DNA of 64,000 nt. Source: an uncultured beta proteobacterium (lineage in GTDB: Bacteria > Pseudomonadota > Gammaproteobacteria > Burkholderiales > Burkholderiaceae_C). The position numbers and the translations under genes were made by a program. The notes beneath the pieces were generated by a model, which did not search any database, had not been told where the DNA came from, and was given only the letters and a program-made list of their open reading frames with translations. Positions 29,677 through 39,044 of this stretch are shown here, piece after piece (position 1 is the first letter of the stretch; every line of letters begins with the position of its first letter). The stretch lies in assembly GCA_903869595.1 (NCBI GenBank), contig CAIPZV010000053.1, forward strand, positions 1 to 64,000. Reading direction: 5' to 3'.

Positions 29677-29705
29677 TTGACACCTGTGGAACATGTCCAT
29701 AGACT
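29677..29705 (+). promoter_or_regulatory. Strong sigma-70 promoter with overlapping operator-like palindrome
   Basis: TTGACA (29677-29682), a 17-nt spacer and TAGACT (29700-29705), a near-ideal promoter 67 nt before the dioxygenase start. The spacer holds TGG-a-ACATGT-CCA (29687-29699), a palindrome with one extra base, well placed as the binding site of the divergent TetR protein. Confidence 0.6.
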
Positions 29706-29771
29706 GGATCGAAGCCACCCGCTGGAGCCGGAATCGAGCCCCAGCTTTTCGTGTCTATCAAAGGAATTCGC

Positions 29772-30848
29772 ATGCAATCTGCCGTCCGCACTCCGCTGGT
29801 AAATCCCGGCAAGCTGACTTATTTGTTCCGCAAGCAGTTTGAACTGTGCAAGGTCGGCCCCGGCCAGACCGTGGCCGTGGTCAGCGACCTGGGTACGCGG
29901 CCTGAGTACATCCAGGCCGCTTTCGCCGCCGCCGAGGAAATGGGCTTTGACATCTACGAGATGCGTGTCAACATGATCCCCGGCTGGACCAAGGTAGGCG
30001 TGCCCACCATCGGCCAATGCAAGGGCACGCTAGAGGCGCTGATGGTCGCCGACATGATTCTGATCTTTCATATTCCCTTGTTCGCCGCGTGGCTGAAAAA
30101 AGTGATGAACAACGGCGTGCGCGTGCAAATGGTGATTGATTCGCCGGACGATTTGCTTAATTTGCAGTCGCCACCCGGCCTGAAAGACGCCATCATGTAT
30201 GCCCATGGGATCTACGAAAAAACCCAGCAGGTGCATGTGACCAGCAAAGCGGGTACCGACTTGCGCTACAGCCGGGGCGAATACCCGGTGATGAGCCAAT
30301 ATGGCTTTGCCGACGAACCGGGCCACTTTGACCATTGGGGCGTGGGCCTGATCCACACCTTCCCCAATGAGGGCAGCGCCAACGGGCGCGTGGTCATCAT
30401 GCCGGGCGACATCATCATCCTGCCTTACTGCCGCTATGTGCAAGACCCGATTCAACTGGAAATAGAAAATGGCCATGTCACCAAAATCGAGGGCGGTCTT
30501 GACGCCATGCTGATGCGCGACTGGTTGGACGAAGGCAAAACCGGACCCGAGGACATGGACCCGTTTGCGGTCTCGCATCTGGGCTGGGGCATGAACCCGC
30601 AGTGCCGCTGGGACAATATCGCGCTCAATGGCGATATCCCTGAACACAACCGCGCTGGCGCGCGCAGCTTCCCCGGCAATTTTTTGTTCTCTACCGGCCC
30701 CAACAGCCAGGGCGGCGGCAAACGCACCACGCGCGGCCATTACGACGTGCCGATGCGCCATTGCACGATTTCGCTCGACGGCAAAGTGGTGGTCGATGAG
30801 GGCCGCTTGGTGGACCCCAAGATGATCGTCCCGCGTGTGCAGCGCTGA
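29772..30848 (+). CDS. nicX: 2,5-dihydroxypyridine 5,6-dioxygenase (NicX family)
   Basis: A 358-residue non-haem iron extradiol-type dioxygenase opening the pyridine ring of 2,5-dihydroxypyridine to N-formylmaleamate. It matches NicX of Pseudomonas putida along its length: SKAGTDLRYSRGEYP, QYGFADEPG-x-x-DHW, and GNFLFSTGPN-x-x-x-GGKR. The Fe ligands of NicX (His265, His318, Asp320) correspond to H269 (VSHLGWG), H323 and D325 (GHYDVP). ATG 29772 has AAGGAA upstream, better than ATG 29751. It is the first gene of the operon. The true substrate could be a substituted dihydroxypyridine. Confidence 0.85.
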   Translation: MQSAVRTPLVNPGKLTYLFRKQFELCKVGPGQTVAVVSDLGTRPEYIQAAFAAAEEMGFDIYEMRVNMIPGWTKVGVPTIGQCKGTLEALMVADMILIFHIPLFAAWLKKVMNNGVRVQMVIDSPDDLLNLQSPPGLKDAIMYAHGIYEKTQQVHVTSKAGTDLRYSRGEYPVMSQYGFADEPGHFDHWGVGLIHTFPNEGSANGRVVIMPGDIIILPYCRYVQDPIQLEIENGHVTKIEGGLDAMLMRDWLDEGKTGPEDMDPFAVSHLGWGMNPQCRWDNIALNGDIPEHNRAGARSFPGNFLFSTGPNSQGGGKRTTRGHYDVPMRHCTISLDGKVVVDEGRLVDPKMIVPRVQR

Positions 30849-30881
30849 GTTCGGCTCTGTAGTTCAAGCACTGAGTTCCAC

Positions 30882-31367
30882 ATGTTGATCGAAGGCCAAT
30901 TTGACATCGCCGCACCGCCGCAGGTGGTGTTGCAGCACCTGTTTGATGTGCGCCTGATGGCCTCCTGCCTGCCTGGCTGCGAAAGCTTGCAGCCGGTGGA
31001 CGATAAGCGCTACCGCACGGTGATTCAAATCGGGTTGGCCGGTATCAAAGCCCGGTTTGAACTGGAAGTGGAAATCACCCGGCAGGAAGCCAATAGCATT
31101 TGGGCTGTCACGCGCGGTGAAGAGGGTGGCCGCGCCAGCATGCTGCAAGCCGAAAGCCAAATCACCTTGCAGCCGCAAGGCACGGGCACCCAGGTGCGTT
31201 ACCAGTCCGAGGTGTCGGTCACCGGCAGGCTGGGGCGCTTTGCGCTGGGCATGATGCGCAAGCAAGCGCAAAACCTGGGCGAACAGTTTGCCCGTAATTT
31301 GCAAAAGGCTTTGCAGTCCTTGACGGACACTAAAGACCTGGTGCAAGACGCACCCGCTACTTCCTAG
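30882..31367 (+). CDS. CoxG-like SRPBCC protein
   Basis: A 161-residue START/SRPBCC fold protein of the carbon-monoxide-dehydrogenase subunit G type: FDIAAPPQVVLQHLFDV at the N-terminus and CLPGCESLQPVDD, where family members have a conserved PG-C. In CO dehydrogenase systems CoxG helps membrane attachment or electron hand-off. Here it lies between the dioxygenase and the Mo hydroxylase subunits, so it likely serves that hydroxylase. Confidence 0.85.
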   Translation: MLIEGQFDIAAPPQVVLQHLFDVRLMASCLPGCESLQPVDDKRYRTVIQIGLAGIKARFELEVEITRQEANSIWAVTRGEEGGRASMLQAESQITLQPQGTGTQVRYQSEVSVTGRLGRFALGMMRKQAQNLGEQFARNLQKALQSLTDTKDLVQDAPATS

Positions 31368-31375
31368 GAACGCGT

Positions 31376-32224
31376 ATGTTGCAAGGCTTTTTTCTCCCTG
31401 AAACCGTAGACCAGGCTACGGCATTGATGGCCCAGGACCCCGAGGCCAAACTCATGGCCGGTGGTGCGACCTTGGTCGCTATGCTCAATGCCCGCGTGAT
31501 TGAACCGGCAGCACTGATCAGCTTGTCGGCGATCCCCGAAATCCAGGGCATTTCGGTATTGCCCGATGGCCGTATCCGCATCGGCGCTTTTACCCGCCAC
31601 CGCGAAACGGCGCAGTGCACCTTGCACTTGGGCGCCGCTGCGGTGTTGCGCCATGCTGCATCCCAAATTGCCAATGCCACGGTGCGCAATATGGGCACCA
31701 TTGGCGGCTCTATCTCGTTTGCCGATCCTGGCTTGGACTATCCGCCTGCCTTGGTTGCTGCCCAGGCCGAGGTGGAGATTGCGGGCAGTGGTTCGCGGCG
31801 CGTAGTTGCTGCCCAAGATTTTTTTCAGGACTGGTATCTCACCGCGCTGGAGCCTGGCGAAATGGTTACTGCCGTCATCCTGCCCAAGCCGCAAGCGGGT
31901 GCCCATGGCGTTTATATCAAGCATGCGCGCGTCGCTGGCGACTACGCCACCGCTTCGGTGGCGGCCTGCGTGTCGGCCCAGGGGCAGATCCGCGTGGCAA
32001 TCGGTGCCTGCGGCCCCGTGCCTATTTGCGATGCCGAAGCCGACGCGCTGCTCAGCGAGGACCGCAGCGAGAGCGCGATGGCGCGTGCTGCAGCGCTGTT
32101 GCAGGCACGCGCTGATCCGCTGGATGATGTCCGTGGCAGCGCTGACTACCGCCGCGCACTCATACCCCGCTTACTGCTGCGCGCTGTGCGGCAATTGGCA
32201 CTGCCAGTGGGAGCTTTGCAATGA
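31376..32224 (+). CDS. Molybdenum hydroxylase, FAD-binding medium subunit
   Basis: A 282-residue CoxM/xanthine-dehydrogenase-type flavoprotein subunit that passes electrons from the 2Fe-2S subunit onward. FAD-binding motifs AGGATLV (28-34) and TIGGS (108-112) are present. It lies 8 nt after the CoxG-like gene and overlaps the small-subunit start (ATGA), so the three subunit genes are translationally coupled. Confidence 0.92.
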   Translation: MLQGFFLPETVDQATALMAQDPEAKLMAGGATLVAMLNARVIEPAALISLSAIPEIQGISVLPDGRIRIGAFTRHRETAQCTLHLGAAAVLRHAASQIANATVRNMGTIGGSISFADPGLDYPPALVAAQAEVEIAGSGSRRVVAAQDFFQDWYLTALEPGEMVTAVILPKPQAGAHGVYIKHARVAGDYATASVAACVSAQGQIRVAIGACGPVPICDAEADALLSEDRSESAMARAAALLQARADPLDDVRGSADYRRALIPRLLLRAVRQLALPVGALQ

Positions 32225-32715
32225 GCGCGCCGCGTCAAACCATTCAATTGCAAGTTAACGGTGCCGAGACCGAAGTGCGGGTTGGTCTGCACGACAGTTT
32301 GCTCACCGTACTGCGCGACCAATTGCAATTGACCGCTGCCAAGCGCGGTTGCAACCAGGGCGTCTGCGGCGCCTGCACCGTGGTGCGCGACGGCTATCCG
32401 GTGCGCGCGTGTTTGAGTTTGGCGCACGGCTGCACCCATGCCGATATTGAAACCTTGGAAGGGCTGAACCAAGAGGCCAGCATGCAGGCATTGCAAAAAG
32501 CATTCGCTGCCGAGTCTGCGTTTCAGTGCGGCTTTTGCACGCCGGGCATGTTGATCAGTGCACACGCTTTGCTGCTGCACAACCCCAGCCCCGATGCGGA
32601 CCAGGTGCGCGCGGCCATGTCGGGTAATCTGTGCCGCTGTACCGGCTACGCGCCTATCATGGCGGCTGTGCTGCAAGCGGCTGCGCACTTGCGCGCACAG
32701 GAGCTTGCACCATGA
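32221..32715 (+). CDS. Molybdenum hydroxylase, 2Fe-2S small subunit
   Basis: A 164-residue subunit with two [2Fe-2S] clusters. The plant-type N-terminal cluster uses C44, C49, C52 (CNQGVCGAC) and C64; the helical C-terminal cluster uses C103, C106 (CGFC), C138 and C140 (CRC). All eight ligands are present. It overlaps both neighbouring subunit genes by 4 nt. Confidence 0.95.
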   Translation: MSAPRQTIQLQVNGAETEVRVGLHDSLLTVLRDQLQLTAAKRGCNQGVCGACTVVRDGYPVRACLSLAHGCTHADIETLEGLNQEASMQALQKAFAAESAFQCGFCTPGMLISAHALLLHNPSPDADQVRAAMSGNLCRCTGYAPIMAAVLQAAAHLRAQELAP

Positions 32716-35066
32716 ATACCGTAAGCAAACAAGCCGATGCACTGCCTGCGGGCGCGGTAGGGCAATCGATCACGCAACTTGAGAGCGACGAAAAACTCAC
32801 CGGCCAGGCCCAGTACATTGCCGATATGTACCGGCCCGGCATGCTGCACGGCGCGCTATTACAAAGCCCGCACGCGCATGCACTGATCGAGGGCTATGAC
32901 CTCAGTGCTGCCCAAGCGCTGCCCGGCGTGCGCGCCATCGTCACCGGCATGGACCTGGACCCGGCCCACCGCATGGGCGCCTTCATCAAAGACGAGCCGG
33001 CCATGGCCTTGGGCAAGGTGCGTTATTGCGGCGAAATCGTGGCGGCAGTGGCGGCGGATACCGAAGCGATTGCACGCCACGCTGCGCGCTTGATCAAGGT
33101 GTTTTACCAGGTGCTACCTGCTGCGCTGGAGCCGGCCCTTGCTTTGCAGGAAGGCGCGCCGCTGGTGCACGAGAACACCGACAGCTACATCAAAGTATTC
33201 GATGCCGGTACGCAAGGCAATCTGTGTTCGCGCACCTCCATGCGCGAAGGCGATCTGGAATCGGCCTGGGCGCAATGCGATGTGGTGGTGGAACAGGTGT
33301 ACCACACGCCCGGGCAGGCGCATGTGTCGCTAGAGCCCTGCGGCGCATTGGCCGAGATCGATGCCGCCGGGCGCATCACGCTGTGGTCGGCCAACCAATC
33401 GGTGTTTCGGGTGCAGGCCAATGTGTGCGAGGCGCTGGGCCTGCCCATGACCAAATTGCGCTGCCTCACACCACGGATTGGCGCCGGCTTTGGCAACAAA
33501 ATGGAAGCGCATGTGCAGCCCGTGGTGGTGTTGCTGGCGATGAAGGCCCGCAAGCCGGTCAAGCTCATCCTCAGCCGAGAAGAAGACTTCGAAACCGTGC
33601 GTGCACGCCATCCTGCCACCATCCGCATGAAGACCGGCGCGCGCCGCGACGGTACCCTCATCGCGCGCGAAACCGAACTGCTGCTGGACGGCGGCGCCTA
33701 CGGCGACGACAGCCCCGGCGTGCTGGGCTACGCCTTGCTGATGAACTGTGGTCCTTACAACATTGCCCATGTGCATGCCCATGGCCGCGTGGCCTATACC
33801 CACAAAATGCGCTTTGGCGCGTTTCGTGGTTTTGGCGTGCCGCAGGTAACGTTTGCCTCCGAACAGCAAATCGATGCGATTGCGCGCGAGCTGGGTATGG
33901 ACGCCTTTGCCATCCGCCGCTTGAACATGAAGCGTGACGGCGACCGCTGGCTGGGCGGGCAATCTATTTTTTCTAATGGCCTGGCGCAGTGCCTGGACGC
34001 CGTGGAGCAAGGCAGCGGCTGGAAGCAGCGCCCGGCGCAAGCGGACACGCAAGCAGCCAATTGCGAAACGCGCACCGGCATGGGGCTGGCCATCTCGGCG
34101 CATATCAGCGGCTTGCTGGCGACCGGTGCCATTGTGCGCATGCTGGAAGACGGCACTTTGCTGCTCAATACCGGCGCGGTAGACATCGGCCAGGGCAGCA
34201 ACACCGCGCTGGCCCAAATGTGCGCGCAGGCGCTGCAAGTGCCCATGGACCGGGTGGCGATTGCCAGCCCGGACACCGATGGCTCGCCCTACAACTGGGG
34301 CACCACCGCTAGCCGGGTGACCTACATGACTGGGCGCTCGGTCGTTGCCGCTGCCGGGGAAGTGGAAAAGCAAATCAAAAAATACGCTGGCGCGATGATG
34401 GAATGCGCGCCCGAAGACATCGAGCTACGCCAGGGCGGCAGCGTGGGCATCAAAGGCGTGGCCGCAGCCAGCCTGAGCTTTGCCCAGGTATCGGGCTATG
34501 CACACTGGGCTGCGGGCGGCCCCATCATCGGCAGCAACAGCTGGGTGTTTGACCAAAAAACGGTAGACCCCAAACGCGCAGTCGTCTTGGGCCTGCCATT
34601 TGCCAACATCGGTGTGTTTAGTTTTGTGGCGCAGGTGGTCGAGGTCGAGGTGGATACGCTGAGCGGCAAAGTGCGGGTGCCACGCGCTTGGACGGCTGCG
34701 GACGTGGGGCGGGCTATCAATCCGGCCATGGTGCGTGGGCAGATTGAAGGCGCGCTGGTGCAGGGCATCGGTTATGCGCTCACCGAAGAACTGGTGTGGG
34801 ACGGCCCGCGCCTGGCCAACCCCAGCCTCATGGATTACAAAATTCCCACCATGGCGGAGGTGCCGCCATCGCACGACATCTATATCGTCGAAACGCAGGA
34901 ACCTACCGGTCCCTACGGTGCGAAGAGCGTGGGCGAATTGGGTATCAATGCCGTGGCCGCTGCCGTGGCCAACGGCATCGTAGAAGCCACTGGTGCCCGC
35001 CTGACCCAGCTTCCTTTAAGCGCCGAGCGGGTGTACCAGGCGCTCTACCCGCAGGATTTTGCGTGA
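32712..35066 (+). CDS. Molybdenum hydroxylase, Mo-cofactor large subunit
   Basis: A 784-residue molybdopterin-binding subunit of the xanthine dehydrogenase/aldehyde oxidase family, hydroxylating a heteroaromatic ring carbon with water. Motifs include GAGFGNKMEAHVQP, AFRGFGVPQ and the catalytic glutamate E742 in YGAKSVGELGINA. The active-site loop is not the AYRCSFR of true CO dehydrogenase, so it is not an aerobic CODH. ATG 32712 overlaps the previous stop, excluding a longer upstream frame. Context suggests a pyridine-type substrate. Confidence 0.92.
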   Translation: MNTVSKQADALPAGAVGQSITQLESDEKLTGQAQYIADMYRPGMLHGALLQSPHAHALIEGYDLSAAQALPGVRAIVTGMDLDPAHRMGAFIKDEPAMALGKVRYCGEIVAAVAADTEAIARHAARLIKVFYQVLPAALEPALALQEGAPLVHENTDSYIKVFDAGTQGNLCSRTSMREGDLESAWAQCDVVVEQVYHTPGQAHVSLEPCGALAEIDAAGRITLWSANQSVFRVQANVCEALGLPMTKLRCLTPRIGAGFGNKMEAHVQPVVVLLAMKARKPVKLILSREEDFETVRARHPATIRMKTGARRDGTLIARETELLLDGGAYGDDSPGVLGYALLMNCGPYNIAHVHAHGRVAYTHKMRFGAFRGFGVPQVTFASEQQIDAIARELGMDAFAIRRLNMKRDGDRWLGGQSIFSNGLAQCLDAVEQGSGWKQRPAQADTQAANCETRTGMGLAISAHISGLLATGAIVRMLEDGTLLLNTGAVDIGQGSNTALAQMCAQALQVPMDRVAIASPDTDGSPYNWGTTASRVTYMTGRSVVAAAGEVEKQIKKYAGAMMECAPEDIELRQGGSVGIKGVAAASLSFAQVSGYAHWAAGGPIIGSNSWVFDQKTVDPKRAVVLGLPFANIGVFSFVAQVVEVEVDTLSGKVRVPRAWTAADVGRAINPAMVRGQIEGALVQGIGYALTEELVWDGPRLANPSLMDYKIPTMAEVPPSHDIYIVETQEPTGPYGAKSVGELGINAVAAAVANGIVEATGARLTQLPLSAERVYQALYPQDFA

Positions 35067-35938
35067 GCCTCGCAGACCACTACCCGGCCCAAGAGCCCAT
35101 GTCACCCTTGGGCGCGGCCTACCAGCAAACAATACTTGCGTTAGGCGAGGGTTTGCGCGGCCAGAGTCATGCTTATGGGCCCGGCCCTAATCAGACGCTG
35201 GAAGTTTTTCCCAGCGCGTCCGCCAGCGACGCCGTGTTGGTTTTTTTCCATGGCGGCGGTTGGACTAATGGCTACAAAGAATGGATGTACTTCATGGCCC
35301 CCGCCTTGCAGGCGGAGGGTATTCATTTTGTGAGTGCCAGCTACCGCCTAGCGCCAGCGCATGTGTTTCCTGCTGGTATGGACGACTGCGCCGATGCGTT
35401 GGCCTATGTGCTGCAAGGCCGGCTCGGCTTGCCGATAGCTGGCGGCGCACCGGCGCGTGTGTTTGTGGGCGGGCACTCGGGTGGCGGGCATTACGCGGCA
35501 TTGCTAGCGGTCACCTCTGCCTGGCGCAGCGCGCGCGGCCTGGCAGCGCAGCCGCTGGCCGGTTGCCTGCCGGTGTCGGGCGTATACCTGCTCGGCGAGG
35601 GCAGCGGGCTGGCGCAGCGCCCGCGCTTTCTGGGGCCAGCCGTGGACGCTGCGCAAGATGCGCAGATGGAACGCAGCGCTTCACCTCTGCACCTGATTGA
35701 GCCCGCCGCCTGTCCGCCGTTTTTGATGGCCCATGGCGAGCGCGATTTTCCACACCTCATTGCCCAGGCCGCGCAAATGCGCGCTGCCTTGTTGGCCGCG
35801 GGTGTGCCTACCGAGTTAGAAATTCTCGAAGCATGTGACCACTTCGAGACCAGCGTCGCCTGTGGCGATGCCACCCGCCCTTGGGTGGCACGTGCAGCGG
35901 CATGGATGCGCGGTCTTGGTCGTTCAACTTTTTCCTAA
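35063..35938 (+). CDS. Alpha/beta hydrolase, kynurenine-formamidase-like
   Basis: A 291-residue cytoplasmic hydrolase from GTG 35063 (overlapping the previous stop); ATG 35099 would give 279. The oxyanion motif is HGGGW (63-67), the nucleophile S139 in GGHSGGGHYA, with an acid in HGERDFPH and a base His in ACDHFET: a full triad of the HSL/formamidase type. Its position after a ring-opening dioxygenase that yields an N-formyl amide makes a deformylase role plausible, in parallel with the NicD-like enzyme at 40539. Confidence 0.75.
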   Translation: MSLADHYPAQEPMSPLGAAYQQTILALGEGLRGQSHAYGPGPNQTLEVFPSASASDAVLVFFHGGGWTNGYKEWMYFMAPALQAEGIHFVSASYRLAPAHVFPAGMDDCADALAYVLQGRLGLPIAGGAPARVFVGGHSGGGHYAALLAVTSAWRSARGLAAQPLAGCLPVSGVYLLGEGSGLAQRPRFLGPAVDAAQDAQMERSASPLHLIEPAACPPFLMAHGERDFPHLIAQAAQMRAALLAAGVPTELEILEACDHFETSVACGDATRPWVARAAAWMRGLGRSTFS

Positions 35939-35955
35939 AGCACTGGAGTAATGAG

Positions 35956-37155
35956 ATGAAATTTTCTTTTTCACACCGCCGGGCCTTTGTCGGCGGTATC
36001 ACGGCCGCATTGCTCGCATTGACGGCGGGTATGGCCTCGGCGCAGGCAGACAAACCTTTGCGCATCGGCTTTTCCATGGCGCGCACTGGCATGTTGGCCA
36101 ACGCCACGCCTTCGCAAATGAACACCTATGAACTTTGGCGCGAACAGACCAATGCCAAAGGCGGCATGGATGTGGGCGGCGTGCGGCGCAAAGTCGAGTT
36201 CGTGGTGTTTGATGACCAGTCCAAGCCCGAACAAGCGGTGCGCATTTACGAAAAACTCATCACCGACGACAAGGTCGATTTATTGCTCGCGCCCTGGGGC
36301 ACGCCCTTCCACTTGGCGATTGCGCCGGTTCTCGAAAAATTCAAGTTCCCCATGGTCGGCAATACCGCTGCATCGGTGGCACTGCGCCAGGTCAAGCCCG
36401 GCTACATCTGGTTCCCTACTTCAGCGATTCCCGACCGTATCGGCGCAGAGCTGACCGCGATGCTGAAAACGCAAAACGTGAAATCGGTGGCGGTGCTGTC
36501 CAACGTGCTGCCCTTTACCAAAGAAATTAAAAACTTTCTGGAGCCAGAGCTGAAAAAAGCCGGCATTGAAATCAAGGTATCTACCGAGTACCCGCCAGAC
36601 ATTGCCGACATGACGTCCACGCTCACCCAAATTAAGCAAGCCAATGTGGATGCGGTGCTGGCCCTGGCCTACCCCGGTGACTCGGTGCTCTATGCCAAGC
36701 AGGCCAAAGAGTTGGGACTGAACCAGCCCTTCCAGTTCGTCGCGATTGGCCCAAGCGATGCGTTTTTCCCCAAAGCCGTCGGCGCCAGCTCGGCTGAAGG
36801 CGTGGTGACGATTGCCCACTGGTCACCGCGCGCCGAGTGGAAAGGTTCGCAAGCCTTTTATGACGCCTACGTGAAGAAGTTTGGCGAAGACCCGGACTAC
36901 CTCAATTCCGCCCTGGCCTGGATGTCTTTGGAAATTCTGGAGACCACCGTGGCCAAGACCGGCCTGGATAAAGGGAAAATGCGCGACATGATCAGCAGCA
37001 CCACTTTTGACACCATCAACGGCAAAGTCAAGTTTGAAGGCGTGCAAAACGTAATCACACCGACCGCCTTTGTACAAATCCAAAAGGGCAAGCTACAACT
37101 GGTCTGGCCGGCGTCCATGGCCAGTTCGAAGTTCGAAGCCAAAAAAGGCTGGTAA
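35956..37155 (+). CDS. Liv-type ABC importer, periplasmic substrate-binding protein
   Basis: A 399-residue receptor of the branched-chain amino acid (HAAT) class. A signal peptide (1-30, ending ASAQA) precedes KPLRIGFSMARTGMLAN and a two-lobed Leu/Ile/Val-binding fold. ATG 35956 has GGAG 7 nt upstream. It is the first gene of a complete five-gene importer inside the catabolic operon; receptors of this class in aromatic clusters often bind the aromatic acid itself. Confidence 0.92.
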   Translation: MKFSFSHRRAFVGGITAALLALTAGMASAQADKPLRIGFSMARTGMLANATPSQMNTYELWREQTNAKGGMDVGGVRRKVEFVVFDDQSKPEQAVRIYEKLITDDKVDLLLAPWGTPFHLAIAPVLEKFKFPMVGNTAASVALRQVKPGYIWFPTSAIPDRIGAELTAMLKTQNVKSVAVLSNVLPFTKEIKNFLEPELKKAGIEIKVSTEYPPDIADMTSTLTQIKQANVDAVLALAYPGDSVLYAKQAKELGLNQPFQFVAIGPSDAFFPKAVGASSAEGVVTIAHWSPRAEWKGSQAFYDAYVKKFGEDPDYLNSALAWMSLEILETTVAKTGLDKGKMRDMISSTTFDTINGKVKFEGVQNVITPTAFVQIQKGKLQLVWPASMASSKFEAKKGW

Positions 37156-37162
37156 TCGCAAC

Positions 37163-38068
37163 ATGACAGTGCTCGAAACCCTGCTTTCGGGCCAGTTGTT
37201 GTTTGCAGCCCTAGTGACCGGTTCGCTCTATGCCTTGATTGCGCTGGGGTTGAACCTGGTCTATGGCACCATGCGTTTGCTTAATGTGGCGCATGGTGAA
37301 GTTGTGATGTTGGGGGCCTATGCCGCTTATTGGGCCTTCACCGCATTGGGCCTTTCGCCCCTGCTGGTAGCGCCCGTAGTGGCCGCCGCCGGGGGCTTGT
37401 TGGGCTATGCGCTGTACCGGGGCATTTTCAAAGGCTTGCTGGCTAACAGCAGCGCGGCCCAAGTGCAACGCATGGAGAGTAATTCGCTACTGCTTTTTTT
37501 CGGCTTGTCGATTGTTTTGCAAAACGCCGCAGCCCTGGTATTCACACCCAATAACCGCGCCTATAACTACCTGGGCACGGTGTACCACCTGGGCTCGGTG
37601 TCCATGACGGGCAACCGCTTAGCTGCACTCTGCGTGGCGGGCACTTGCTGCCTGTTGGTCGCGGTATTTTTAGGCCGCAGTGTGTTTGGCCTGGCCACGC
37701 GCGCGGTGATCGAGCGGCGCGAAGCGGCCTTTATTGTGGGCGTCAACGTGGACCGCGTGCAGTGGCTGAGCTTTGTGCTGGGCTTTGCGTCTGCGGCGCT
37801 GGCTGGCGTGCTGGTATCCATGCTCGGGCAGTTTTCACCCTTCTCGGGTTTCCCTTACACGATTGCCGGCTTTATCGTCATCATCTTGGGCGGGCTGGGC
37901 AATGCCATGGCCGGTTTGTTAGCCGCTTTGCTGCTGGGTGTGATTGAAACCTATGGCGTAGCGCTGACCTCGGCCAATATGCGCTCCATGCTTTTGTATG
38001 GCGCTTTTGTGGCGGCCTTGCTGCTATTTCCTAACGGCGTGTTCGCGCGTCGAGCGGCGGCACGCTAG
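37163..38068 (+). CDS. Liv-type ABC importer permease (LivH-like)
   Basis: A 301-residue inner-membrane permease with about eight TM helices and the family's GLNLVYGTMRLLNVAHGEVVMLGAY start and C-terminal GGLGNAMAGLLAALLLGVIETYG. ATG 37163 is 7 nt after the receptor gene; a longer frame would overlap it. Confidence 0.93.
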   Translation: MTVLETLLSGQLLFAALVTGSLYALIALGLNLVYGTMRLLNVAHGEVVMLGAYAAYWAFTALGLSPLLVAPVVAAAGGLLGYALYRGIFKGLLANSSAAQVQRMESNSLLLFFGLSIVLQNAAALVFTPNNRAYNYLGTVYHLGSVSMTGNRLAALCVAGTCCLLVAVFLGRSVFGLATRAVIERREAAFIVGVNVDRVQWLSFVLGFASAALAGVLVSMLGQFSPFSGFPYTIAGFIVIILGGLGNAMAGLLAALLLGVIETYGVALTSANMRSMLLYGAFVAALLLFPNGVFARRAAAR

Positions 38069-38072
38069 CACC

Positions 38073-39044
38073 ATGCGCGATTTGTTTCCCAACCGCTGGT
38101 GGACCGCTTTGTGGCTGTCTTGCCTATTGCTGCTGGCCGTATTGCCATTTGTCGCGAATGATTATGTGGTCGGCATTGGCCTGAGTGTGTTGATGTGGCT
38201 GGCCTTGACGCAAAGCTGGTGCTTGCTGTCCAAAATGACGGGCTATGTGTCTCTGGGGCATGTGGTGTTTTATGGCCTGGGCGCGTACCTGGTGGTCATT
38301 ACCTGGCAACAGATTCCCTTGCCCCTGGCCATCGTCGGCGCCGGCGTGTTGGCCGCACTCTTGGCCGCGCTGGTGGGCCTGCCGGTGTTGCGGGTGCGCG
38401 GGCCTTATTTTGTGATTCTTACTTTTGGTTTGGCCGAACTGGTGAAGTACACCATCACCTGGGCCGAATCTGCCAGCGGCATGGCCAGCCGCATTTTGTT
38501 TGGCGCGCCGGATTTACAGGTCATCTATTTCTCCATGTTTGCGCTGGCCGTCATTGCGGTGGCCATGCTCACTTGGGTGGGTAGTTCGCGCTATGGCCAT
38601 GGTTTACGTTCCTTGCGCGAAAACGAAGAAGCCGCCGAAACCCTGGGCGTGCCAGTGGTGCGCTACAAGCTGATTGCTTTTGTGCTGGGTGCCGCCATAC
38701 CGGGCATGGTCGGTGGCGTCATGGCGCTGCGCTCTACCTACTTTGTCGTCGGGCAGGTGTTTGACCCGATGATCTCCGTCACCGTTATCGCTATGGCGAT
38801 TTTGGGCGGTGGCGACAACGCACGTGGCCCTTTGCTGGGCGTGCTGTTTTTGTCGCTTTTGTCTGAACTGTTATGGGCTAACGCGCCTTTGCTGTACATG
38901 GTGATTTTGGGCCTGGTGCTTATCGTCTTTGTGCTGGTTTTGCCGCAGGGGATCATGGGCTTGCTGGAGGGCAAGAAAACCCCTTCTGACAACACGGCAG
39001 CAAAGTCGGGGCACGCGGCGCATGGGCAAGGCGGAGCACCATGA
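38073..39044 (+). CDS. Liv-type ABC importer permease (LivM-like)
   Basis: A 323-residue permease partner: SLGHVVFYGLGAYLVV, the RENEEAAETLGVPVVRYKL cytoplasmic loop that contacts the ATPases, and GGGDNARGPLLGVLFL. It starts 4 nt after LivH and overlaps LivG by 4 nt. Confidence 0.93.
   Translation: MRDLFPNRWWTALWLSCLLLLAVLPFVANDYVVGIGLSVLMWLALTQSWCLLSKMTGYVSLGHVVFYGLGAYLVVITWQQIPLPLAIVGAGVLAALLAALVGLPVLRVRGPYFVILTFGLAELVKYTITWAESASGMASRILFGAPDLQVIYFSMFALAVIAVAMLTWVGSSRYGHGLRSLRENEEAAETLGVPVVRYKLIAFVLGAAIPGMVGGVMALRSTYFVVGQVFDPMISVTVIAMAILGGGDNARGPLLGVLFLSLLSELLWANAPLLYMVILGLVLIVFVLVLPQGIMGLLEGKKTPSDNTAAKSGHAAHGQGGAP

Noticed and set aside
32712..35066. Aerobic carbon monoxide dehydrogenase large subunit
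   Set aside because: Despite a CoxG-like neighbour, the active-site loop is AFRGFG rather than the AYRCSFR of true CODH, and the operon is pyridine-type.
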